Shown here one piece after another: positions 1 to 5,783 of a DNA stretch of 6,545 nt. The stretch covers positions 1 through 6,545 of the forward strand of contig JAQBVH010000190.1 in the NCBI GenBank assembly GCA_027623615.1. The letters run 5' to 3'. This DNA comes from Planctomycetota bacterium (GTDB taxonomy: Bacteria > Planctomycetota > UBA1135 > GCA-002686595). Made by a program: the position numbers and the translations under genes. Each line of letters starts with the position of its first letter. Positions within the stretch are counted from its first letter, which is position 1. Below the pieces are notes generated by a model. It made no database searches. It was not told the origin of the DNA and saw only the letters and a program-made list of their open reading frames with translations.

Positions 1-767
1 CGGCGCCGACGGAACGCGGACCACAGCGCCCGAAGATCGGCACCGGCCGAGCCACGTTTGCGGACCTGGTAGTCGAACAGGCCGTCGGTGGGGTCGGCGC
101 CGGGTGTGATCGCCCAGCCCTTGGCGTAGGTCTCCACGTTGCTCGCGACCAGACCGCGGCACGGGACCTCCGCGCCGTCCTCGATCGACAGCCGCAGCTG
201 CGGTGCCCGGGCGAAGAGGGCCAGGGCGCCGATCGCCCCGTAAAGGCTGTCGGCGTGCCAGCGGTACCAGCTTCCCGTGAAGCCTCGCTGGCGCGCCCGG
301 TCCAGCATCTCGGTCACCGCGCCGTCGTAGCCGACGCCGACCATGGCCAAGGCCATCTCACCGTTGGCACGCAGGGCGTCGAGCCGGATCGATCTGCCAA
401 GGACCGCCGTGCGAATCGCGCTCTCCCCGCGCACGATTCCAAGCTCCCGCGCGATCACGTTGGCGTTCCCCATCGGGACGAACCCGAGCGGAGGCCCCGT
501 ACCCGGGGGCAGCCCGGCGGCGGTCTCGCGCAGGGTCCCGTCGCCTCCGACCACCACGATCCGATCCCGGTCCGCGAGTTCCCGCGCCAGGTCGGTCGCG
601 TGGCGAGCCCGCTCGGTCGGGTGACGGGTCACCTCCCAACCGACGTTGCGCAGCGCCAGGTCGAGCTCCACGACGACGCGCGGGGCAGCTCGCCTCCCGG
701 CCTTCTGGTTGAAGATGATCGCCGCGGAGCCCGTGGGGCTGGGTCGTTCCGGAGAGCTGACCTGCAA
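1..767 (-). CDS. Diacylglycerol kinase family lipid kinase (partial, C-terminus beyond window)
   Basis: The translation matches the DAGK catalytic fold shared by bacterial DgkB/YegS-type lipid kinases, which phosphorylate diacylglycerol or a related lipid with ATP at the inner membrane face. Seen: an IIFNQKAG strand-loop (residues 17-24, the NPxSG-like nucleotide loop), GGDGT at 74-78 (the family signature), PMGNANVIARELG at about 98-110 (equivalent of the GTxN motif, with Asn where Thr is usual), GVGYDGAVTEM at about 147 and PGADPTDGLFDY near 235. There are 255 residues in the window with no stop; the family is usually about 290-330 residues, so some C-terminal sequence is missing. The start is a TTG at 767, the first standard start after the in-frame TGA upstream and just before the kinase fold; a CTG at 776, with a G-rich stretch close upstream, is an alternative. 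The gene lies 49 bp after the glycosyltransferase stop and is probably its operon partner. The exact lipid substrate cannot be read from sequence. Confidence 0.88.
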   Translation of the reverse strand, partial: MQVSSPERPSPTGSAAIIFNQKAGRRAAPRVVVELDLALRNVGWEVTRHPTERARHATDLARELADRDRIVVVGGDGTLRETAAGLPPGTGPPLGFVPMGNANVIARELGIVRGESAIRTAVLGRSIRLDALRANGEMALAMVGVGYDGAVTEMLDRARQRGFTGSWYRWHADSLYGAIGALALFARAPQLRLSIEDGAEVPCRGLVASNVETYAKGWAITPGADPTDGLFDYQVRKRGSAGADLRALWSAFRRR

Positions 768-816
768 GCAGGCCAGTATGCCCCCGCCCGGAACAACCGC
801 AAACCGCCCCCGGAGG

Positions 817-1851
817 CTAGGCCGCGCTGTCGTGCGTTCCGGACGAGCCCCTCGTCAGGGGCGCCAGGTTCGAACGGAACAACCTGGCGCACCCCGCCCA
901 CGTGCGATCCAGAGCGCGCTGGCGACAGGCCCCACGGTCGCGGGTCAGGGCCCTGCGCACGGCGAGCTCGAGGTCCTCGTCCAGCGCTCCGACCGTCTCG
1001 TCGAGCACGTCGATCGGTCCGGGCACGGGAAAGGCGGCGCAGGGTACCCCCGAGGCCAGGGCCTCGAGCAGGACCAGACCGTAGGTGTCGGTCCTGCTCG
1101 GGAAGACGAACACGTCCGAGGAGGAGTAGTGCCAGGCGAGCTCCTCCCCCCGCTTGGCACCGACGAAGACCGCCTGCGGGAAGCGCCGCTCGAGCTCGGC
1201 TCGCGCCGGCCCGTCCCCCACGACCAGCTTGGTACCCGGGAGGTCCGCGCCGAGGAAGGCGGGCAGGTTCTTCTCGACCGCGACCCGGCCGACGTAGGTG
1301 CAGAGTGGCCGCGGCAGGTTCGCGAGCGTGGGATGCACGGGGCGCGGGTGGAACCGCCCGGTGTCCACTCCCCGGGACCACAGGGCGACGTTGTCGAGGC
1401 CGCGCCCCTCCAGCTCGTCCGCGAGGGTCTGCGTCGTGACCATGACCCGCTCGGCTCGGCCGTGGAACCAGCGCATCGCGCGGTAGGTCCAGCGCACGGG
1501 TACACGCAGGCGCGCGTGCAGGTACTCGGGGAAGCGCGTGTGGAACGCGGTCGTGAAGGCCCAACCGCGCTGCACGCACATTCGGCGCGCGGCCACGCCC
1601 AGCGGCCCCTCGGTGGCGATGTGGATCGCGTCGGGAGACCAGGCGTCGATGCGCCGGGTCAGCGCCTTGCGCGCCAGGGGCGCGAGCCGGATCTCGGGGT
1701 AGGTCGGGCAGGGGATACTGCGGAACAGGCCGGGGTGGATCACCTCCACCTCGTCGCCAGAATCCCGCAGCTCCGCGACGACCGTGCGCAGGGTGCGCAC
1801 CACGCCGTTCACCTGTGGCTCCCAGGCGTCCGTGATCAGGCTGATCCTCAT
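817..1851 (-). CDS. GT4-family glycosyltransferase, PlcP-associated (Agt / mannosyltransferase-like)
   Basis: A 344-residue GT-B fold retaining glycosyltransferase of family GT4. Seen: N-terminal ITDAWEPQVNGVVRT (6-20) with the acceptor-side glycine loop; AIHIATEGPLG (75-85); AFHTRFPEYL (102-111); SRGVDTGRFHP (159-169); YVGRVAVEKN (186-195), the start of the donor domain; VGDGP (211-215); and SRTDTYGLVLLEALASGVP (252-270). This last is the sugar-nucleotide EX7E region, with Asp254 replacing the first Glu and Glu263 as the second, a variant usual in this subfamily. Relatives are annotated as GDP-mannose-dependent alpha-mannosyltransferases, and include the Agt enzymes that glycosylate diacylglycerol. 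The start ATG overlaps the upstream phosphoesterase stop (ATGA) and has a perfect AGGAGG 7 nt away, so the two proteins are translationally coupled. A glycolipid role is inferred from neighbours; donor sugar and acceptor are not determined. No signal peptide or transmembrane segment is visible, so it is probably cytosolic or peripheral at the membrane. Confidence 0.9.
   Translation of the reverse strand: MRISLITDAWEPQVNGVVRTLRTVVAELRDSGDEVEVIHPGLFRSIPCPTYPEIRLAPLARKALTRRIDAWSPDAIHIATEGPLGVAARRMCVQRGWAFTTAFHTRFPEYLHARLRVPVRWTYRAMRWFHGRAERVMVTTQTLADELEGRGLDNVALWSRGVDTGRFHPRPVHPTLANLPRPLCTYVGRVAVEKNLPAFLGADLPGTKLVVGDGPARAELERRFPQAVFVGAKRGEELAWHYSSSDVFVFPSRTDTYGLVLLEALASGVPCAAFPVPGPIDVLDETVGALDEDLELAVRRALTRDRGACRQRALDRTWAGCARLFRSNLAPLTRGSSGTHDSAA
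842..856. repeat. Small inverted repeat near 3' end of glycosyltransferase gene
   Basis: GACGAG (842-847) and CTCGTC (851-856) are perfectly complementary with a CCC loop. It lies in the last codons of the glycosyltransferase gene and immediately beside the larger hairpin at 861-890. It may be chance in GC-rich coding DNA. Confidence 0.4.
861..890. repeat. Perfect 10-bp inverted repeat inside 3' end of glycosyltransferase gene
   Basis: GCGCCAGGTT (861-870) and AACCTGGCGC (881-890) are exact reverse complements around a 10-nt loop. In the transcript they form a strong stem-loop about 14 codons before the glycosyltransferase stop. There is no following U-tract, so it is not a classical intrinsic terminator. 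With the adjacent 842-856 hairpin it could act in mRNA stability or partial attenuation before the lipid kinase gene. The function is inference. Confidence 0.55.
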
Positions 1852-2717
1852 CGCAGCACCTCCTCCGGTTCGGACTCCATGTTCGCGACCCGGGGACGCC
1901 TCCGGCGCAGGAGGGCGCTCTCGGCGACGGCGCCCGGATCGGCCCAGCGCAGGATCTCGAGGCGCCCGTCGAAGTGCTCGACCAGCGCCGTGCAGCTCTC
2001 GACCCAGTCGCCGTCGTTGGCGTAGAGCATGCCGTCCACCTCGCGCAGGGCCGCGTGATGGATGTGGCCGCAGACGGCGCCGTCGAAGCCCCGCTGACGG
2101 GCGTGCTCGAGGACGGCGCCCTCGAAGTGATCGATGTAGCTGACCGCGTTCTTGACCTTCTGCTTGAGGTAGGCCGACAGGGACCAGTACGGGTAACCCA
2201 GCTTGCGGCGCGCGAGGGCCACCAGGTCGTTGAGCCTCAGGCTGAGCTGGTAGGCGCGGTCACCCAGGTGGGCCAACCACTTCGCGTTGCGAATCGTCAC
2301 GTCGAAGCGATCGCCGTGCAAGACGAGCAGGCGCCTGCCGTCCACCATGAGATGCTCGGCCTGGTCGACGACCTTGACGCCGCCCACGTCCAGACCGATG
2401 TAGCGGCGCAGGAACTCGTCATGGTTCCCGCAGACGTAGGTCACCGCGCTGCCGCGGGAGGCAGCCTTGAGGATCCGCTGAACGACCTCGTTCGAGCCCT
2501 GGTTCCAGTACCAGCTCTTGCGCAAGCTCCAGCCGTCCAGCACGTCCCCCACCAGGTAGAGATGCTCGCAGCGCACCTGGCGCAGGAAGTCGACGAGCAG
2601 TTCCACCTTGCACCCGCGGGTGCCCAGGTGGAGGTCGGAGAGGAAGACGCTGCGGTACTCGTGCTCGCCGCGGCGAGGACCGTCGCCGATGCGACGGGGG
2701 TGCGTATTCGATTTCAT
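1848..2717 (-). CDS. Calcineurin-like metallophosphoesterase, LpxH/PlcP type (COG2908-like)
   Basis: A 289-residue binuclear-metal phosphoesterase. All signature blocks are visible: SDLHLG (Asp28, His30), LVGDVLDGW (Asp58), CGNHDEF (Asn98, His99), VLHGDRFD (His134) and CGHIHH (His218, His220). Also present are SWYWNQ, PYWSLSAYLKQKVKNAV and NDGDWVESCTALVEH, which characterise the branch usually annotated UDP-2,3-diacylglucosamine diphosphatase and which includes PlcP, a phospholipase C that releases diacylglycerol from phospholipids. I favour a PlcP-like role because the coupled gene is the glycosyltransferase that accompanies PlcP and the next is a diacylglycerol-type kinase; a lipid A step (LpxH) is the alternative and is not excluded. 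The start is the ATG at 2717, preceded by AGGGG 8 nt upstream. An in-frame TTG at 2792 would add 25 residues that do not resemble the family. The basic tail (RRRRPR, about 271-276) follows the catalytic domain. It is the first gene of the leftward unit. Confidence 0.9.
   Translation of the reverse strand: MKSNTHPRRIGDGPRRGEHEYRSVFLSDLHLGTRGCKVELLVDFLRQVRCEHLYLVGDVLDGWSLRKSWYWNQGSNEVVQRILKAASRGSAVTYVCGNHDEFLRRYIGLDVGGVKVVDQAEHLMVDGRRLLVLHGDRFDVTIRNAKWLAHLGDRAYQLSLRLNDLVALARRKLGYPYWSLSAYLKQKVKNAVSYIDHFEGAVLEHARQRGFDGAVCGHIHHAALREVDGMLYANDGDWVESCTALVEHFDGRLEILRWADPGAVAESALLRRRRPRVANMESEPEEVLR
1859..1864 (-). promoter_or_regulatory. Ribosome binding site of the glycosyltransferase, inside the phosphoesterase gene
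   Basis: On the minus strand AGGAGG lies 7 nt before the ATG at 1851 and within the last codons of the phosphoesterase. It is the best Shine-Dalgarno in the window and fixes the glycosyltransferase start. Combined with the ATGA stop/start overlap, it indicates translational coupling. Confidence 0.8.
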
Positions 2718-2878
2718 CTCGGGTTCCCCTGGAGTCCGTACGCGAGCACCATCGGCGGGCAGGACGAGATCTGGTGCGCAAGGGAGCCTCAATTCCCGGT
2801 AGCCTCACCTTCACATCAAGCAATCCCCGCCCAGGACCAGGAGGTGCGCCCTTCCGTTCAGGCTTCGATCAAGGGAGC
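2718..2878. promoter_or_regulatory. Divergent intergenic region between two operons
   Basis: These 161 bp separate the start of the leftward lipid unit (2717) from the proposed start of the rightward operon (2879), so promoters for both must lie here or just inside the flanking genes. I see no convincing -35/-10 pair in either direction and no clear PhoB-type direct repeat. A 9-bp direct repeat CAAGGGAGC occurs at 2779-2787 and again at 2870-2878, the second copy abutting the proposed start codon. Promoter presence is inferred from the divergent layout only. Confidence 0.55.
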
Positions 2879-2891
2879 ATGAGGGCTCCCT
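2872..2891 (+). promoter_or_regulatory. Hairpin with the proposed start codon in its loop
   Basis: AGGGAGC (2872-2878) pairs perfectly with GCTCCCT (2885-2891) around the 6-nt loop ATGAGG, whose ATG is the proposed start of the TraB-family gene. The only purine-rich ribosome-binding-like sequence is in the left arm, 1 nt from the ATG. The structure could limit initiation, or the true start could be the ATG at 2912. Confidence 0.45.
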
Positions 2892-4162
2892 CTGCCCCCT
2901 CGAGTCTTTTCATGCCTGGGACCCTTCCCCTCTCCGCCCTGCCCCTCGCGACCCTCGTCGCGCCGCCGCAAGACCAGCCTGCCGAGACGCAGCCGACTCA
3001 GGAACCCTCCCCCTACCTGCGGCTGATCGAGGAGGACGACGGCCTGCGCCTCGAGCTCGCCACGCGCAGCTTTCGCTACGAGCGTGAGGGCGAAGAGGAC
3101 ACGATCGTCGACCTCGTCGGCGTGATGCACATCGCCGACGCGAGCTACTACGACGCGCTGCAGGCCAAGCTCGACACCTACGAGGTCGTGCTCTTCGAAC
3201 AGGTCGTCCCCGTCGACCCGGTCGCCGGTCTGGTCGACGTCGACCCGAACGAGCGTGCCCGGGTCGCCGCCACCCATCGACGACTCGGCGTGCTGCTCAG
3301 CCAGGCCATGCGCTACCGCGAGGAGGTCGGCGAGGCTCCGGTCGACGCGAACACCCTGAGCAAGGCGAGCACGCTCCCCCGTGTGCGCCGCAAGATCACG
3401 TCCTCGGCCAAGGATGCCTGGGGACGCCCGATCGATCTGCAGGCGGACGAGGACGGCGAGCTCAGCGTGGTCAGCCTCGGCGCCGATGGCGAGACCGGCG
3501 GTGAGGGGCTCGACGCGGACATCGCCCTGCACGAGGACGATGCGCCGCCCAGCGAAGGGCAAGGAATCCAGAAGACCCTGGCCGACGCCTTGGGTCTGGT
3601 CTTTCAGCTCGAAGGCATCGACTACGCGAGCGCCCGCTGGCGTCGCTGCGACGTGACCCTGGCCGAGCTGCAGGATCTGCTCGAGGAAGGTGGCGCGGAC
3701 GGGAACGGCATCCTCGGCGCCCTGCAGGGCGGCTCCGCTCTCGAGGCCCTCGCGTCGGGCCTCTTGCGCTTCATGGGCGCGACCAAGAGCGGGCGCGGCA
3801 TGCTCAAGCTGGTCGGCATCGAGGCCCTGGCCCGGGCCGAGGACCTCATGAGCGCGCCCCCGGACGGCATGGAGGAGCTCTTCACCGTGCTGCTCGAGCG
3901 GCGCAACGACGTGGTCCTGAGCTCGATCGAGACCCTGCTCGCCGAGGAGCCCGACACGGCCAGCCTGGCGGTCTTCTACGGCGCGGCGCACATGCTCGAT
4001 CTCGAGCGGCGCCTCGTGGACGAGGTCGGCCTCGCGCCGATCGAGGACAGCTGGTTGCCCGCCGTGAACCTGCGCTTCGAGGACACGGGCCTGCCGATGA
4101 GCACGGTGCGCATGATGCGCAAGACGATCTCGAAGGCGATCGACCGCCAGCTCAAGCGCTGA
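2879..4162 (+). CDS. TraB/GumN (Tiki-like) family protein with an inserted GspG-like pseudopilin segment
   Basis: 427 residues from the ATG at 2879. A hydrophobic segment at about 9-28 followed by a Pro/Gln/Glu-rich linker suggests a signal peptide and an extracytoplasmic protein. The TraB/PrgY/GumN superfamily, proposed metallopeptidases related to Tiki, is recognised by DLVGVMHIADASYY (first GxxH, His84), VVLFEQV (Glu107), ALGLVFQLEGIDY (about 237-249) and FYGAAHMLDLERRLV (second GxxH, His371). Between the first and later blocks (about residues 125-220) lies a stretch that reads like a type II secretion major pseudopilin globular domain: a helical ATHRRLGVLLSQAMRYREE, then DAWGRPI (179-185) and SLGADGETGGEGLDADI (199-215). 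No prepilin GFTLIE helix is present, so it is not itself a pseudopilin. Start choice is uncertain: no well-spaced Shine-Dalgarno precedes 2879 (GGAG is 1 nt away); an ATG at 2912 and a GTG at 2774 are alternatives. It is followed after 5 bp by the sigma factor gene, so they are probably cotranscribed. Substrate unknown. Confidence 0.8.
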   Translation: MRAPSAPSSLFMPGTLPLSALPLATLVAPPQDQPAETQPTQEPSPYLRLIEEDDGLRLELATRSFRYEREGEEDTIVDLVGVMHIADASYYDALQAKLDTYEVVLFEQVVPVDPVAGLVDVDPNERARVAATHRRLGVLLSQAMRYREEVGEAPVDANTLSKASTLPRVRRKITSSAKDAWGRPIDLQADEDGELSVVSLGADGETGGEGLDADIALHEDDAPPSEGQGIQKTLADALGLVFQLEGIDYASARWRRCDVTLAELQDLLEEGGADGNGILGALQGGSALEALASGLLRFMGATKSGRGMLKLVGIEALARAEDLMSAPPDGMEELFTVLLERRNDVVLSSIETLLAEEPDTASLAVFYGAAHMLDLERRLVDEVGLAPIEDSWLPAVNLRFEDTGLPMSTVRMMRKTISKAIDRQLKR

Positions 4163-4167
4163 GGAGC

Positions 4168-5025
4168 ATGGGCGACGCTCAGCTGGACGCCGCCTTCGAG
4201 GCCGCCCGCGCCGCCGCGTGCGAGCGCGACGGCGACCTGGGCGTTCCGGCCACCGACCTCGCTGCGGACTTCAAGGCGCGCGTCCTCGAGCGCGCGGGTG
4301 CGACCGGCGCCTCCATCTCCGAGGTCCTCGCCGCGACCCGAGGCGACGACCTCTACCTGGCGCTCGCCTGGCAGCACGGCTCCCAGGCGGCCTGGAGCAT
4401 CTTCTCCGAGCGCTACGAGCAGGGCCTGGTGGCCGCCGCCCAGGGCCAGGGCGCGGGGCTCGAGCAGGCTCGAGACCTGGCGCAGGGCCTGCCCGGACAG
4501 CTCATCGCCGAGGACACCCTGACCCGCTACCAGGGCCGCGGCAGCCTGCGCGGCTGGCTCAAGGTCATGGTCCAACGCCGGGTGATCGACGGGGCACGGC
4601 GCAGCGCGACCGAACAGGACCTGGGTTCGGTCGTGCACGAGGCTCAGACCCCGGCGGGCGACGCGGACCTGGGCGCGATGGAGCGCGAGACCACGCAGAA
4701 GCTGATCACCGCCGCCCACGCCCTGGCGGAGAGCCTGACCCCCAAGGAGAGCTTGGTGCTCCAGTTCAAGTACCGGGACGGCCTGCCCCAGCGCACGATC
4801 GCGCGCCTGCTCTCCGTCTCCGATTCGCGGGTCACCCGGCTGGTGGGCCAGGGCAGCGAGAAGCTGGCAGCCCAGCTGCGCAGGACCTTTCCCGGCGGTC
4901 GCCCCGAGCCCTTCCCCGGCCTGGACGCGCTCTGGCGAACCCTCGGAAACTTCCAAGTGGACCGTCAAGATCCAGCCCTGCCCCCCGACCACGGAGCGGA
5001 TCCCCCGACCGCAGGGACGCCATGA
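4168..5025 (+). CDS. ECF-type RNA polymerase sigma factor (sigma-70 family)
   Basis: 285 residues with a two-domain ECF layout. Region 2 runs about 61-145, including DLYLALAWQHGSQAAW and TRYQGRGSLRGWLKVMVQRRVIDGARR (regions 2.3-2.4, promoter melting and -10 recognition). Region 4 runs about 188-238, with SLTPKESLVLQFKYRDGLPQ, the helix-turn-helix RTIARLLSVSDSRVTRLV, and a basic end. It resembles the ECF type frequent in myxobacteria and planctomycetes, with the YxGRGSLxxWL signature. Unusual parts are a 60-residue N-terminal extension and a ~45-residue Pro/Gly-rich C-terminal tail after region 4 (239-285); ECF factors are usually near 180-200 residues. The ATG at 4168 lies 5 bp after the TraB-family stop; GGAG is only 1 nt from it, but no other good start is near. 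The stop overlaps the ATG of the anti-sigma gene, so the two are coupled. Target promoters cannot be read from this window. Confidence 0.85.
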   Translation: MGDAQLDAAFEAARAAACERDGDLGVPATDLAADFKARVLERAGATGASISEVLAATRGDDLYLALAWQHGSQAAWSIFSERYEQGLVAAAQGQGAGLEQARDLAQGLPGQLIAEDTLTRYQGRGSLRGWLKVMVQRRVIDGARRSATEQDLGSVVHEAQTPAGDADLGAMERETTQKLITAAHALAESLTPKESLVLQFKYRDGLPQRTIARLLSVSDSRVTRLVGQGSEKLAAQLRRTFPGGRPEPFPGLDALWRTLGNFQVDRQDPALPPDHGADPPTAGTP

Positions 5026-5783
5026 ACGAGTTCCAGAGCCAGACACCGCATCCCGACGACGACCTCCTCGCGGGGTACCTCGAGGGCGCGCTGCTCGCCA
5101 GCGAGCGGGAGGAGGTCGAGCACCATCTGTCCCGGTGCTCGCGGTGCCGCGAACTCGCAGCCTCCCTGGTTCCACAGCGGGAGCCCGCCCCCGCCTTCGA
5201 GGGCTTCGAGGCCAGCGCCGCGCCGGCCCCGGTCGCCGACCGGCGGGTCCTGCCCGGCCCGGGCTCCCCGATCGCCCTGGCCCTGCCCTGGTTGCTGGCC
5301 GCCGCGGCCCTGCTGCTGTTCTTGCTGATCCCCGGCGGCGGCGAGGACGACGGTCCGCCGCCGAGGGAGACCCGGATCGCCGCAGCGATGCTGGCCGCCG
5401 AGGCGGAGGAGCTCTTCAGCGCCCTGCGCTCCCCGGATGCGGTGAGCAGCAGCGACCAGTGGCACCTGGGCCTGCGGCTCGAGCAGCCGGCCACCGTTCG
5501 CGTCCTGGCCGTGCTCCACGACGGGCGCACGATGCCCGTGCCGCTCGACGGAAGCGGCGCCGAGCAACTCGACCTGCCCGCGGACACCAATCACGCGTTC
5601 GGCCCCTACCCCAGGAGGTTCGACGGTTCGTCCGTGAGCTGGTTGCTCGTGATCGCGGGGGGAGACGACGCCGAGGTCGCCGAGATCCGCGCGATGATCG
5701 GCGCGGCCACCAACGTACGCAGCGTGACCGAGGCGCTCTGGATGGGCGCGTGGGAGGCTCAGTTCCAGGTGCTCTGGCTCTAG
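5022..5783 (+). CDS. Membrane-anchored zinc-finger (ZAS) anti-sigma factor with extracytoplasmic domain
   Basis: 253 residues. The cytoplasmic N-terminus (1-50) is a zf-HC2/ZAS anti-sigma domain: HPDDDLLAGYLEGALLASERE, then His35-x3-Cys39-x2-Cys42, the zinc-binding signature that clamps the cognate ECF factor. A Pro/Ala-rich linker follows, then one transmembrane helix (about 83-104) and an extracytoplasmic domain of about 150 residues. In that domain, WHLGLRLEQPATVRVLAVLHDGRTMPVPL, LDLPADTNHAFGPYP and SWLLVIAGGDDAEVAEI resemble the beta-rich DUF4384-like domains often found beside CHAT or kinase signalling genes; this similarity is by eye and tentative. The start overlaps the sigma stop (ATGA at 5022-5025) and has AGGGA 4 nt upstream. 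It likely holds the sigma factor inactive until a periplasmic signal or cleavage releases it. Its TAG stop at 5781-5783 overlaps the stop of the convergent CHAT gene. Whether the C-terminal domain is a ligand sensor or a protease target is not known. Confidence 0.85.
   Translation: MNEFQSQTPHPDDDLLAGYLEGALLASEREEVEHHLSRCSRCRELAASLVPQREPAPAFEGFEASAAPAPVADRRVLPGPGSPIALALPWLLAAAALLLFLLIPGGGEDDGPPPRETRIAAAMLAAEAEELFSALRSPDAVSSSDQWHLGLRLEQPATVRVLAVLHDGRTMPVPLDGSGAEQLDLPADTNHAFGPYPRRFDGSSVSWLLVIAGGDDAEVAEIRAMIGAATNVRSVTEALWMGAWEAQFQVLWL

Noticed and set aside
255..2025. Long plus-strand open frames opposite the lipid kinase and glycosyltransferase genes
   Set aside because: They are rich in Arg, Pro, Gly and Ala without any domain, and lie antisense to clear family members; they result from high third-position GC.
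2718..2878. A phosphate-box-like sequence around CTCACCTTCACATCA
   Set aside because: It lacks the two properly spaced conserved heptamers of a PhoB site; calling it would be wishful given the lipid remodelling idea.
1974..2882. A 302-codon plus-strand frame opposite the metallophosphoesterase
   Set aside because: No recognisable motif; the opposite strand carries every metallophosphoesterase signature.
4218..5021. Possible N-terminal extension fusing 268 residues to the anti-sigma factor
   Set aside because: The extension is the sigma gene read in another frame (Arg/Pro/Gly-rich); the ATG at 5022 with the ATGA overlap and the zinc-finger domain directly after it is the natural start.
2858..5175. 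Long minus-strand open frames opposite the TraB-family, sigma and anti-sigma genes
   Set aside because: Low-complexity, no domains, and the plus strand encodes well-supported proteins throughout.
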